Below are positions 35,262 to 43,980 of a stretch of 64,000 nucleotides of DNA, piece by piece. Every line of letters begins with the position of its first letter. Positions within the stretch are counted from its first letter, which is position 1. Both the position numbers and the translations under genes were made by a program. The stretch lies in assembly GCF_000416965.1 (NCBI RefSeq), contig NZ_ATCL01000012.1:35980-99979 (forward strand), read 5' to 3'. The notes beneath the pieces are model-generated. The model saw only the letters and a program-made list of their open reading frames with translations, was not told where the DNA came from and ran no database searches. The DNA is from Exiguobacterium chiriqhucha RW-2 (GTDB taxonomy: Bacteria; Bacillota; Bacilli; Exiguobacteriales; Exiguobacteriaceae).

Positions 35262-36287
35262 CTAATCAAAGGGTAAGTTAGTGTTCGTTACATTTGAAAA
35301 TTCATTCAAGAGTTGCAAATATCCATTCGTTGTATTAATCGATTCGTGGCCGACCAGTTGCATGACCCCGATTAACGGGCTGCCATTAGCTAAGAGTTTC
35401 GTGATATAGGCGCGACGGAACCAGTGGGGTGGGGTTCTACCTTCCGTTGCTACGTGCTCAACCGCTTGATGGGTCATCAAGCGAAGGGCCTCATAGGTCA
35501 TTGGATAACCTTTCTTTTTTGTGCTGAAGGCGATGAAAGGTGCAGAGACCTCCTCAATCATCATCAATGTCTGCAATCGGTTCACTAGATGCGTCGCTTT
35601 CTCAGTGAGCGGGATGCGGCGCCATTTGTCGCGTTTCCCTTTTACTTCGAGATAGGATGTGTGCTGATTTCGCTTGATGTCGGTGAACTTAATTGATAAC
35701 AGTTCTGCTGCCCGCATGCCTGTCGTCAACAACAAATAACCGATTGTCTCGTTCCGGAGCTCCATGAGCTCCTTTTTTTGTGCCCGTTTGACGGTATGAC
35801 GGAACGACTCAGCAATCCGTTCGATCTCATCGAAATCGACCTCACGACGGAGCAACTCAGGGCGTTGCTGGTTCTTAACGTGGAAAGCCAGGTTATATAG
35901 ATGATACTGGTTGACGTGGAGGTAGGTCAGAAATCGTTTTAACATGTGATTCTTCCGCTGTACCGTGCGTGGGGCATACTGTTCGTTCACCTCGAATAGA
36001 TAGCGATGGATGTCGAGCACAGTAAGGTGTTTTAACCCACCTGTCTTCGTCATCACAAAATTAAGGATGAACTCGAGGTCCAGTTTATACGCGCGTCGGG
36101 TGTGTGTGCTCTTGTCTGCATAGATTGGAAATAGTTCCGTCGCCCAAAACAATTCAATGATCTCGATGTCATTCAACGTGTTTAGATCGATATGGTCCTT
36201 CTTTAACGCTTCTGTCAGTTTCGGGTTAGCCCCGGTCAGTTCTCGTAATGCTAACTCGAATGCCTGCTGCTTTTTCTCGATCTCCAT
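35262..36287 (-). CDS. Tyrosine recombinase (XerC/D-like integrase)
   Basis: This 341-residue recombinase has an N-terminal SAM-like core-binding domain (about 45-140) and a catalytic domain with the expected residues. These are Arg in TTGMRAAELL, Lys in VKGKRDKWR, His and Arg in HWFRRAYIT, His in LVGHESI, and nucleophile Tyr in NTTNGYLQL. All are present, so it should be active. Size and motifs resemble Xer-type plasmid resolvases or integrases of small mobile elements. It is the only tyrosine recombinase in the window and so the natural candidate to act on the 11-6-11 palindromes of the left half, or on the 39-bp palindrome 168 bp upstream of its own start. Confidence 0.9.
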   Translation of the reverse strand: MEIEKKQQAFELALRELTGANPKLTEALKKDHIDLNTLNDIEIIELFWATELFPIYADKSTHTRRAYKLDLEFILNFVMTKTGGLKHLTVLDIHRYLFEVNEQYAPRTVQRKNHMLKRFLTYLHVNQYHLYNLAFHVKNQQRPELLRREVDFDEIERIAESFRHTVKRAQKKELMELRNETIGYLLLTTGMRAAELLSIKFTDIKRNQHTSYLEVKGKRDKWRRIPLTEKATHLVNRLQTLMMIEEVSAPFIAFSTKKKGYPMTYEALRLMTHQAVEHVATEGRTPPHWFRRAYITKLLANGSPLIGVMQLVGHESINTTNGYLQLLNEFSNVTNTNLPFD

Positions 36288-36454
36288 GCCTCTCCCTCTT
36301 TTTGCTATATATTTTAACTCAAAATCAGCATTTTACAAAATACACAATGAAAATAAGTGCTACATTAGTATTTTTGTTTAAATTACTAATGTAATTAATC
36401 ATATATATTAATTTTTAATGTATTACTTTTATGGAATTAAATAAAAATAAAATC

Positions 36455-36493
36455 AACTAACTTGTGATAATCTTATATTATCACAAGTTAGTT
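36455..36493. repeat. Palindrome with 17-bp perfect arms near recombinase
   Basis: Perfect 17-bp arms (36455-36471 and 36477-36493) surround 5 central bases. The inner part reads CTTGTGATAAT on one side and its complement on the other. No T-run follows on the + strand, but the minus strand continues into T-rich DNA, so it may be a leftward terminator. It lies upstream of the tyrosine recombinase gene and could alternatively be its binding site. The rest of 36288-36561 is AT-rich and without genes. Confidence 0.6.
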
Positions 36494-36561
36494 TGAATGC
36501 CTAAAAATGAAATTATTTTGACCGGCCGTGTTCCTGAAGGATTGGCTGGTGAAATAATGTA

Positions 36562-36603
36562 GAAGACCCCCTGAATCCGTTAAACCCGGTTCAGGGGGTC
36601 TTC
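36562..36603 (-). terminator. Strong terminator of the three-gene unknown operon
   Basis: Perfect 14-bp arms (36562-36575, 36590-36603) with a run of C and G pairs surround a 14-base loop, immediately after the stop of the zinc-ribbon membrane protein. Confidence 0.8.
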
Positions 36604-37134
36604 TCATGAAGATTTTGTGGCCTGGGCCCTGTTATAGGCCATCCGCATAGGTGCGAACAGACCTATAGCTGTCAACATGAAGTAAGCGGCAGCGATTCCC
36701 TGATAGTGGTCAAGCGCAGCTTGTTCATAATAATAGCTGTCGAGTCCATACCCGAATTTGACGAAACAGATAAAGGACAGCAGTACAGGAATTGCCCACA
36801 ATCTGCTCTTGGTGATAACAACGGCAATCGCGAACGTCAACATAAGCGCAAACATGATATAGAAGGGCAGGAATTGCCTCACTCCCTCGGACTCATAACC
36901 TAGGATTCCCCTGTCATATGATTCCAACAGAAACGTCGCGTGTCCCCATATCCAAAGGCTGAGGATGACGAACAAAGCCCACATCACATATCTCGTTTTT
37001 TGAATCACCGACTTGTGGGTGAGGATATCCCCCGGTATCTCATCCTCGCTAAAAATCTTTTGTCCGCATTTCGGACAAAAATTAAAACCCTCTTCGAGCA
37101 TGAGGTCACATTTCGTACAATTAGTCTGCAACAT
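36604..37134 (-). CDS. Zinc-ribbon membrane protein
   Basis: This is a 176-residue protein. I chose the ATG at 37134, which follows AGGTGG and starts right at the zinc ribbon. The longer frame to 37290 would overlap the upstream gene by 110 bp. Residues 5-30 contain CTKC and CPKCG, a double CxxC zinc ribbon of the short type common at the N-terminus of bacterial membrane proteins. Four hydrophobic segments follow (about 50-70, 88-108, 114-136, 147-165). It is probably an inner-membrane protein with a cytoplasmic zinc ribbon. The function is unknown. It is the last gene of a leftward operon with a TPR-like and an acidic protein. Confidence 0.75.
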   Translation of the reverse strand: MLQTNCTKCDLMLEEGFNFCPKCGQKIFSEDEIPGDILTHKSVIQKTRYVMWALFVILSLWIWGHATFLLESYDRGILGYESEGVRQFLPFYIMFALMLTFAIAVVITKSRLWAIPVLLSFICFVKFGYGLDSYYYEQAALDHYQGIAAAYFMLTAIGLFAPMRMAYNRAQATKSS

Positions 37135-37180
37135 AAGTTTCCACCTTTTAATGATAATGTTGGTATGAATGTATTCAAGG

Positions 37181-37771
37181 TCACCTGCGGTTCGAATTGA
37201 TGGCCTCCAGACCGTGTTGCACATAGGGTTGGACCAGTCGCGAGTCATAGTTGTGTGCCTCGCCGTTGATGGACTTCCTATACTCCACAATCTGCGGTTT
37301 TAGTGCCACAGGGATGTGCCGGGCATCACCCAGGTCAAGGACCGCATGACCCAGATGGTGCAGGAGATTCATCTTGATGTTCTCATCATTTGCATTCTCG
37401 AGGGCGGACAGATAATGACGGACGGCCTCATCACGGCGCCCCGACAGATAACTGATTTTTCCCATGGCGTTGTGCGCCTCGCAGGCGTCGTCCGGATGCT
37501 GAACGAGCTTCAGGATGTCCAGGTAGTAGGAATAGGCCTTCTGATAGTTACCTGCCCTCTTATGGTTCACCCCTAGGAACAACTTTATATTGAAGAGCTC
37601 GTTAAGTATATGTTTCGGGCTGTGGGCATCGATTTTTTTTAATGCTTCCTCGAGAGACTTGATGGCCTCAAATTTTTCCTTGTTCTGATGAGCAGTGTAT
37701 CCCAGTCTGATCAGTTCCTCGACACTTTTCCCGTTGTCCTTATTGGAAGAGAACATATCAAATATGCTCAT
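37181..37771 (-). CDS. TPR-like helical protein
   Basis: This 196-residue protein has a GAGGTGG ribosome-binding site. Helical pairs between residues 18 and 150 follow the tetratricopeptide pattern (ELIRLGYTAHQNKEKFEAIK, KLFLGVNHKRAGNYQKAYSYY, AHNAMGKISYLSGRRDEAV), three to four repeats long. The remainder is basic. It is probably a protein-protein adaptor. It lies 41 bp downstream of the acidic 430-residue protein and 46 bp before the membrane protein. No enzymatic motif is visible. Confidence 0.75.
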   Translation of the reverse strand: MSIFDMFSSNKDNGKSVEELIRLGYTAHQNKEKFEAIKSLEEALKKIDAHSPKHILNELFNIKLFLGVNHKRAGNYQKAYSYYLDILKLVQHPDDACEAHNAMGKISYLSGRRDEAVRHYLSALENANDENIKMNLLHHLGHAVLDLGDARHIPVALKPQIVEYRKSINGEAHNYDSRLVQPYVQHGLEAINSNRR

Positions 37772-37812
37772 TTTTCCACCTCACATCTCTAGATTTTTTG
37801 TTTGGTCTCATT

Positions 37813-39105
37813 TCATCGTGCGATTTTATGAGTGCGTATCCAAGAGTGTCTCTGTCGGAGGGTCATCGATACCTCTTCCCAACAGTCGATAGATATGCTG
37901 CTCCTGTCACGGACGATGGCCGTGATAAAGCCTTCAAAAGTCTTAGGCTCCCAGTTCTGCTCGAACACCTGTTCAATCCCGAATATCACAAATTCTTGGA
38001 TTGAGTCATCATAATCCGCCAACAGAACCGCCGCTATTAAGCTCAAGGCGCCTTTCATGCCGAGGGCCGCCTCATGGTTATGTTTTTGGGACAATGACTC
38101 ATATAGCCCATCTATTTCGCTCGCCAACTGTACGGGACCATAGCCTCTGACAACATTCATGAATCGAAGGTCCGAGTCCGGCGACAAGGTAGACGCCAAT
38201 TGGGTGCTCTCGTTGGACAGCCTGTCTCTGAACGCTACCATGACATCTGAAAGAGATAGATTATCCACGAGACCATTGAGTCTTCTCGTGAAGGTCGTGA
38301 GGGCCAGCTCTTTGGAGTCGATTTCGATATCTGGAGAGTCTATGATGAGCTCGAAGTAAAGTCTCAGTGTACCAGCAGAGAATTTTAGCTTGTTTCGATA
38401 GTCGTCGTGAAAGGAGACTTCCTCATATTCCTCGTAAAATCCTGAATAAGATGTCGTCCTCTCTTCGGACGGATCCACCTCCCCTTCGCCTGCGGCAATC
38501 CAGTACAATGCTTCTTCCATGTCCTCCATGGACCAGTCATCGTCCTCCCTGCTCACTGACGCGCCCCGATCTAAACTGAATCGATATACTCTTTTCCGTC
38601 CCTCTATCTTTTCAATCCAGGACAAAAGGTCTTCGATGATAACAAGAATGTATCTCCCGTTATGAGAGGCTGACATTTGCTTTGACAAATCTTGAGCCAG
38701 GCTACTCCTCAACAGGCTGATATATTTGCTGACCAAAAGTTCCTCCTCCCAATCCTCCAGATTGGGATACGAGGTCAATGACGTCTTTTCGTGGTTGAAC
38801 AAGAACAGGAAGCTCTCTGCTATTATTCTATTCGCTATGAATGGGGATACGTAGGTCATGGCCTGCTCATAAATTTTAAGTATGATTTCCGTCTCTTTAA
38901 GATATGTGAAATTACAAATATCGGCGATGCACTCGGATAAAAATCGTTGGGTATCCTCTTGACTTCGATAAGCGATATCGTATTCCTCGATCAGACAAAG
39001 GACTTCATTTTTGAGAGAAAATGAATTTTGTGGGTCCGGTTCGAAATCTTCGTCAAAGTCTTCGTCAAAATCATCATCATAGAAATCTTCTTCATCTTCG
39101 TACAC
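37813..39105 (-). CDS. Acidic protein of unknown function
   Basis: This 430-residue protein starts at a GTG with TGAGG upstream. The first 25 residues are almost all Asp, Glu, Phe and Tyr (DEDFDEDFEPD), a disordered acidic tail often used to mimic nucleic acid or bind basic partners. The rest is helical with no known family. A second acidic stretch lies near 190-220. It is first in the three-gene leftward operon with the TPR-like and zinc-ribbon proteins. The set recalls an accessory or defence unit, but nothing in the sequence assigns a role. Confidence 0.7.
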   Translation of the reverse strand: MYEDEEDFYDDDFDEDFDEDFEPDPQNSFSLKNEVLCLIEEYDIAYRSQEDTQRFLSECIADICNFTYLKETEIILKIYEQAMTYVSPFIANRIIAESFLFLFNHEKTSLTSYPNLEDWEEELLVSKYISLLRSSLAQDLSKQMSASHNGRYILVIIEDLLSWIEKIEGRKRVYRFSLDRGASVSREDDDWSMEDMEEALYWIAAGEGEVDPSEERTTSYSGFYEEYEEVSFHDDYRNKLKFSAGTLRLYFELIIDSPDIEIDSKELALTTFTRRLNGLVDNLSLSDVMVAFRDRLSNESTQLASTLSPDSDLRFMNVVRGYGPVQLASEIDGLYESLSQKHNHEAALGMKGALSLIAAVLLADYDDSIQEFVIFGIEQVFEQNWEPKTFEGFITAIVRDRSSISIDCWEEVSMTLRQRHSWIRTHKIAR

Positions 39106-39423
39106 TATTCAAAAACCTCATTCCACAATTTTATTCAATGATTATATGTTAGCATCTCACCCAATTAAATTATATAAAATCCCAAAAAATATTTAATTAT
39201 CAAATATGCTGTTATAATATTTACATGTTTAATAAAGATTTACATATAGTTTCAAAAACCGCTTCTCTTCCCTGGGTAGAGGCCCACATTAATAAAGAGG
39301 AGTGAAATCTCTCCGAAAGAAGAGGCGCTCTATTCTCATATATACAAAATTATGTACGATGCGGCGTACGTCCTATCTGCGCCTAGAAGGCTCAAATAAC
39401 TTATTAATCAAGGAGGAGAATCG

Positions 39424-39996
39424 ATGTCTGAAAGGCTAATTATCGAGATCGCGTTTCAGGGTGAGACGGTTGCAAATGCCTATTATAGATGGGGAGGGCT
39501 TCCAAGTGCCGCTCTAGATTTGACGAAAAGTATTTTAACAAAGTTAAGAACAAGTAAAGAGCAGGAATTGATTCCTAGAATCTATTATGCACTTGCTTCA
39601 ACTGGCGCGGTGATGGACTCAGACGACAATGATCATTTAACGGCATTAGGATATGAGTTTGAGAAAGTGGATCCCCGAAAACAGTCTGATGGATTAATTT
39701 CATTTGCCAAAGAGATGCCGTTTGGCGGAGATTACGAATTGACAATATGTCTTGAAGATTTGACCGCAAACTTAGAGAGTTTGCTAAAGTATTGGGAATT
39801 AGATCAACATTCAGAAGCGTTTAGATATATGAATCTAAAACGACATGAAATGCCTACGACAGAATGGAAGATGGACTTAACCAAATTAAGCGAAGGCGAT
39901 GTCACCGAACTTGATAAAGTATGTCAGAAAGCGGTATCTACCCAATCTTTGTTTGTAGTCAAGGGTAGAAACGAACTCTTTGACTCTCCGTTCTAA
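39424..39996 (+). CDS. Small unknown protein, first gene of NERD-helicase operon
   Basis: This 190-residue protein begins at an ATG after a perfect AAGGAGG. It has no recognised family. The first 30 residues (LIIEIAFQGETVANAYYRWGG) suggest a beta-hairpin followed by a helix. It is probably cytosolic. It opens a rightward operon of four genes ending at 45759. The 300-bp leader before it (39106-39423) holds GC-rich pairing segments (CTCTTC near 39264 with GAAGAG near 39325), which may form an RNA hairpin. Confidence 0.65.
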   Translation: MSERLIIEIAFQGETVANAYYRWGGLPSAALDLTKSILTKLRTSKEQELIPRIYYALASTGAVMDSDDNDHLTALGYEFEKVDPRKQSDGLISFAKEMPFGGDYELTICLEDLTANLESLLKYWELDQHSEAFRYMNLKRHEMPTTEWKMDLTKLSEGDVTELDKVCQKAVSTQSLFVVKGRNELFDSPF

Positions 39997-40031
39997 TCAC
40001 ATAACAGCAAAAATATATGAGGTGAGATCAG

Positions 40032-41048
40032 TTGAAAACTACCAGAGAGATTATTTTGGTGGTAGAGAATGAAATGAGAGAGACGCGTAGCAATTTTGAG
40101 ACCCAGGTCTTAAAACATGCACAGTCGAGTGACCGGCGGCTACAGGATTTGCTTGATACGCTTCCTCAGGGAAATCAAAACGAGATAGAGAAACAGGCTA
40201 TCCAATACTTGTTGGCGACCCGAAATCGTTCCAAAATGCTAGACAACACATACAAACAGCAAAGGCACGTCATTCAACTTGAATGTGTACCTCTCCTACC
40301 GCTTGATTTTGAAACGAACGTTGACCGAGCTGTCGACCTAGGGATCAAGGCTTGGGAGGATGGTATGGCGGAAGTGGCGCTCATGTATTTCGATGAGGTG
40401 ATAGAGAAGTGGGCACTCGATATGGAAGATGACGTTGTCTCCCTCTATTATGCGCTTGTGAATAGATTTCGTTTGCTGAAATCATTATTTAACGGGCTGA
40501 ATCGTGAGTTTCCTGTCGCCTTTGTCCTTAGGGACATGATGCATTACCAACAATTGATGACTTGTCCGACGCAGCGGGAGTACCGTTATTCGCTGATTCA
40601 ACATATTGCACAAAGCTATTACGAGACAGACCGAGAATACGATGAATACATATTACTTAAGAATGAAGCCATTGCTTTAATTGAAACTCGTTTACGTGAC
40701 GAACCGTACTTAGGACTAGAATTGTATACGAATCAAATGATGAATCAGTATTTTGACTTGGGCAACATCTACATTCAAAAACTAAATGACGCGGTGACAG
40801 GAAGACGGTATTTGTCATACGTATTAAAAAGTGATTTAAGTGAGACCTCTTCAAGAGTACTGACAAGAGAATATGATTTGTTTCGTAAAGGACAGACGCA
40901 TCTATTGTTAAAAGATATTGAACAGGCGAAATCTCTGTTCGATGAATTATTGATTAGAACAGATAACAAGGATTGGCCAATACTGGTGGATCAGCAACTC
41001 AGAAATTATGACTTTGACTCAATGCGCTCGACACACGCACATCCTTAA
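40032..41048 (+). CDS. Helical unknown protein, second gene of NERD-helicase operon
   Basis: This 338-residue protein starts at a TTG with GAGGTGAG upstream. It is mostly helical, with TPR-like pairs in the middle (about 95-300, for example DLGIKAWEDGMAEVALMYFD and YLSYVLKSDLSE). It is probably a scaffold. It ends 31 bp before the NERD helicase start and has no catalytic motif that I can see. Confidence 0.65.
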   Translation: MKTTREIILVVENEMRETRSNFETQVLKHAQSSDRRLQDLLDTLPQGNQNEIEKQAIQYLLATRNRSKMLDNTYKQQRHVIQLECVPLLPLDFETNVDRAVDLGIKAWEDGMAEVALMYFDEVIEKWALDMEDDVVSLYYALVNRFRLLKSLFNGLNREFPVAFVLRDMMHYQQLMTCPTQREYRYSLIQHIAQSYYETDREYDEYILLKNEAIALIETRLRDEPYLGLELYTNQMMNQYFDLGNIYIQKLNDAVTGRRYLSYVLKSDLSETSSRVLTREYDLFRKGQTHLLLKDIEQAKSLFDELLIRTDNKDWPILVDQQLRNYDFDSMRSTHAHP

Positions 41049-41079
41049 ATCAATTTTATGTCGTCAAGGAGGAAGAAAC

Positions 41080-43968
41080 ATGTTAGAGATTCTAAAAGGT
41101 AAATCAGTCAAAACCTATGAAAATGAGTTTTTTAGAAAAATCTCCGCTGAGTTGTTTGAATTGTTTGAGCGTAAATCTTGGAGCGGCGTGTTGATTGGCA
41201 TGCCGGAGTGTGTGACAAAAGATGGATTACAAATTGACTGTCTATTACTCACTCAGAATCAAATGATTGTAATCGATTTTAAAAATTATAGAGGCGTGTT
41301 GAATCTCCCCTCTCCTCATGACTTCAAATACGGCAGATGGGTGCTAAATAAAGACGTTACCGTTAAAGGCGGTAGTGCTCCCAACCCTTATGCTCAGTTA
41401 CAGAGGCAACGTGCTCGATTGATTCAAGAGTTACAGTCCAGAATCCAATCGTTTGATAAAAGTACAGTCTCGACGATGGTATGTTTTCACGATGCAATTG
41501 AAACGATTGGCGAAATCCCACACCAATTCCAATTAGGGTTCTCGATTGCTGATCCAAGCAATTATCTAAATAAAATCGTCGATACTCTTGATGTGATGGG
41601 TCACGGAAATTTGAACTATTTGTCAGATTCGGCTAAACGTGTGTTTACTCAAATCGTATTTCAAGCCAATCCGTATCACTTCAATGAGACAATAGACGAG
41701 GTGATACCAGAACCTGTACTGAAAACCTCGAATGATCATAAGCATCAAATGAAGGAAATACATGACTTTTTATGTTCTGATCAGAAGATCATGACCGTGA
41801 CAGGAAATACGAAAAGTGGAAAGACGGCGTTGATTCCCCACATACGCGACTTGGCATTCGATGCAAATTATACACATGTCCCAGTCTTCGCTTACTCGAA
41901 TCGGTTGAAACAAAAGATGTTACAGAGCCATCCGAATCTAGAAGAGGTCGAATCTTTATTCAGTTCGATATTTGATTTTAGTACGGATGACAGGGACGAA
42001 AATTATAAAAAAGTTATTCCTTTGAAAATGTCTCATCCCCTCTCTAGGGAAGAAAATTCGAATGGAGCTGAGATTTCTGTTCAAGACAAGACCCTATATA
42101 TCATTGATGACAGTCAGTTGATTACAAATTCCAAGCTTCATTCGGATGACATTCAATATGGTTCCGGTCACCTATTAAATGATTTGTTGGATCATATTAA
42201 TTTAGAAGAGCGCCCAGATACAAAGATCATTTTTGTAGGTGATGTGAACAAACTAAGTTTTGGGTCAGATATGGAAGACGCACTACAAGCAAATTATCTT
42301 CAATCGCTTTTAAAACAGCGAAATCTTATTTCAAATATAGCTCACATTGAATTGCCTGATAATAAAAGCGAAAATGAGATTATTAAAACTTGTAATCAAA
42401 TTTCATCTCAGATTAAACAAGGCCAGTTCAATAGCTTGAGTCTATCATCATATAACGAGCTGTCTGTAAATGAAGTCGAAAATAAGGAAAAAGTGATGGA
42501 AGCAGCGCTTCAAAATCCGCATGATAAAAAGATAATTGTCTATACGAATAATAAAGCGGGGAAGATTAATCAGTGGATTAAACAACACTTTCTCAAAAAT
42601 GGATCACACATTGGACCAAGAGATTTGCTGATTTTCAACTCACCTTCTCTTGCTGTACAAAAAACACGTGATGATGGTGGTATATCTCAAGATGAGCATC
42701 CACAAAATTCACATTTTGCCTTTCCGGAAGTCAGACAGGTACATAACGGTATGTTTGGGGAAGTGCTACGAATTTCTCATTCAGAAAAGATAGAAAAAAA
42801 TGAAATGGTGGACGACAAAAATATCGTTTTACGTTTTGTTCCTTGTGTTATCAGACTCATGGATGGGGTCGTGATTGAAACGCTTGTGTTAGAGAATTTT
42901 TTGAATGCCGAGAAAAATGAGCTCGAGCTGAATGAACAAATCGCATACCATAGGGTGTTGGCAAAACTAGAAGCAAACGAACAAGAAAAGTCCCCATTTT
43001 CAGAAAGTCCTGAGTTTGAGGAAATGATTAGACACCCTGAAACATACGCAAAAATCGAGCGGGCTGGAAAAATACTCTATCGAGATTCATCGGATAGTCG
43101 AAAGTTGACCAGTTATGAAAAAGCATATCGACACCGTATCCTAAAAGAATTAAATAATCCCGAGTTTGAATATTTCAAAATTTTGAACGCGGCGAAGGTG
43201 AAATTTGGATGGGCTATGACAGTAAACAAAGCCATGGTTTATACATTTAATGAGGTGTTCTTTATTACGGACGACGAAAATCGAGGACGGACAAATAAAG
43301 AATATTTTAGATGGCTCTATACGGGAATCTCGACAGCTTTGAATAAAGTGTACTTAATCAACTGGAAGCCTATCTCGCCATTCATGAAGATCAACTTCTC
43401 GGACGCTCCAGAGATTACAAGTTATAAGAAGAGACCAAAGAATATTTTTTCCTTTGTAGACGATCAACGCCTGCCAGCGGACCATTTAAGAACATATGTT
43501 AACGAACGGTTGTCTGGTGTAGGTGCAGTCAAAACAATCGTCTCAAGGCCATATCTGGAAATGGTTACTTTAGAGGTAGACTCAGAAGACGTCGAAGTGC
43601 ACTTTAACTACACAGGGAAGAGAGAGATGCGAAGTCCGAAGTTCAAATCCGGGAGTCAGGCAGGATATGAGAAATTACTTTCACTTTTAACCTTTGTAGA
43701 TAAGGATTTAGTGAACGAGCTTGGAGTTATGAGACCTTTCATTGAAGAACTGAGTCAACATCTTCAGAACGCCGACATTCAATTGCGTGTGATTAAGGCT
43801 CAAGATTGGGAACTGATTTTACAGTTTCACAATCATCAAGAATATGTTGAAGTTCAAACATATTACAATGGGAAAGGAATGGTGAGCAAATTCAATTATT
43901 TGGACGGGGATGTAGATGTCTATAAACAGGTAGTGGAACTTATTCAAAAGAGATACGTGTTAACGTAA
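41080..43968 (+). CDS. NERD-domain nuclease fused to superfamily 1-type helicase
   Basis: This is a 962-residue protein. The ATG at 41080 has AAGGAGG upstream. The longer frame from 41008 only overlaps the previous gene. Residues 1-190 are a NERD domain (GLQIDCLLL, then IVIDFKNYRG, with Asp and a DxK in the expected nuclease positions). An SF1-like NTPase follows: GNTKSGKTAL (Walker A, about 246-255), YIIDDSQLI (Walker B-like), FVGDVNKLSFG, and a late segment FRWLYTGISTALNKVYLINW resembling motif VI-type sequences of UvrD/RecD-like helicases. The last 150 residues are beta-rich. NERD-helicase fusions occur in defence-related DNA processing. It is expected to unwind and cleave DNA. Confidence 0.8.
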   Translation: MLEILKGKSVKTYENEFFRKISAELFELFERKSWSGVLIGMPECVTKDGLQIDCLLLTQNQMIVIDFKNYRGVLNLPSPHDFKYGRWVLNKDVTVKGGSAPNPYAQLQRQRARLIQELQSRIQSFDKSTVSTMVCFHDAIETIGEIPHQFQLGFSIADPSNYLNKIVDTLDVMGHGNLNYLSDSAKRVFTQIVFQANPYHFNETIDEVIPEPVLKTSNDHKHQMKEIHDFLCSDQKIMTVTGNTKSGKTALIPHIRDLAFDANYTHVPVFAYSNRLKQKMLQSHPNLEEVESLFSSIFDFSTDDRDENYKKVIPLKMSHPLSREENSNGAEISVQDKTLYIIDDSQLITNSKLHSDDIQYGSGHLLNDLLDHINLEERPDTKIIFVGDVNKLSFGSDMEDALQANYLQSLLKQRNLISNIAHIELPDNKSENEIIKTCNQISSQIKQGQFNSLSLSSYNELSVNEVENKEKVMEAALQNPHDKKIIVYTNNKAGKINQWIKQHFLKNGSHIGPRDLLIFNSPSLAVQKTRDDGGISQDEHPQNSHFAFPEVRQVHNGMFGEVLRISHSEKIEKNEMVDDKNIVLRFVPCVIRLMDGVVIETLVLENFLNAEKNELELNEQIAYHRVLAKLEANEQEKSPFSESPEFEEMIRHPETYAKIERAGKILYRDSSDSRKLTSYEKAYRHRILKELNNPEFEYFKILNAAKVKFGWAMTVNKAMVYTFNEVFFITDDENRGRTNKEYFRWLYTGISTALNKVYLINWKPISPFMKINFSDAPEITSYKKRPKNIFSFVDDQRLPADHLRTYVNERLSGVGAVKTIVSRPYLEMVTLEVDSEDVEVHFNYTGKREMRSPKFKSGSQAGYEKLLSLLTFVDKDLVNELGVMRPFIEELSQHLQNADIQLRVIKAQDWELILQFHNHQEYVEVQTYYNGKGMVSKFNYLDGDVDVYKQVVELIQKRYVLT

Positions 43969-43980
43969 TGGAGGGATAGA

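Noticed and set aside
36157..36381. 74-codon rightward frame
   Set aside because: It overlaps the 5' end of the recombinase in antisense and continues into AT-rich DNA without protein-like signals.
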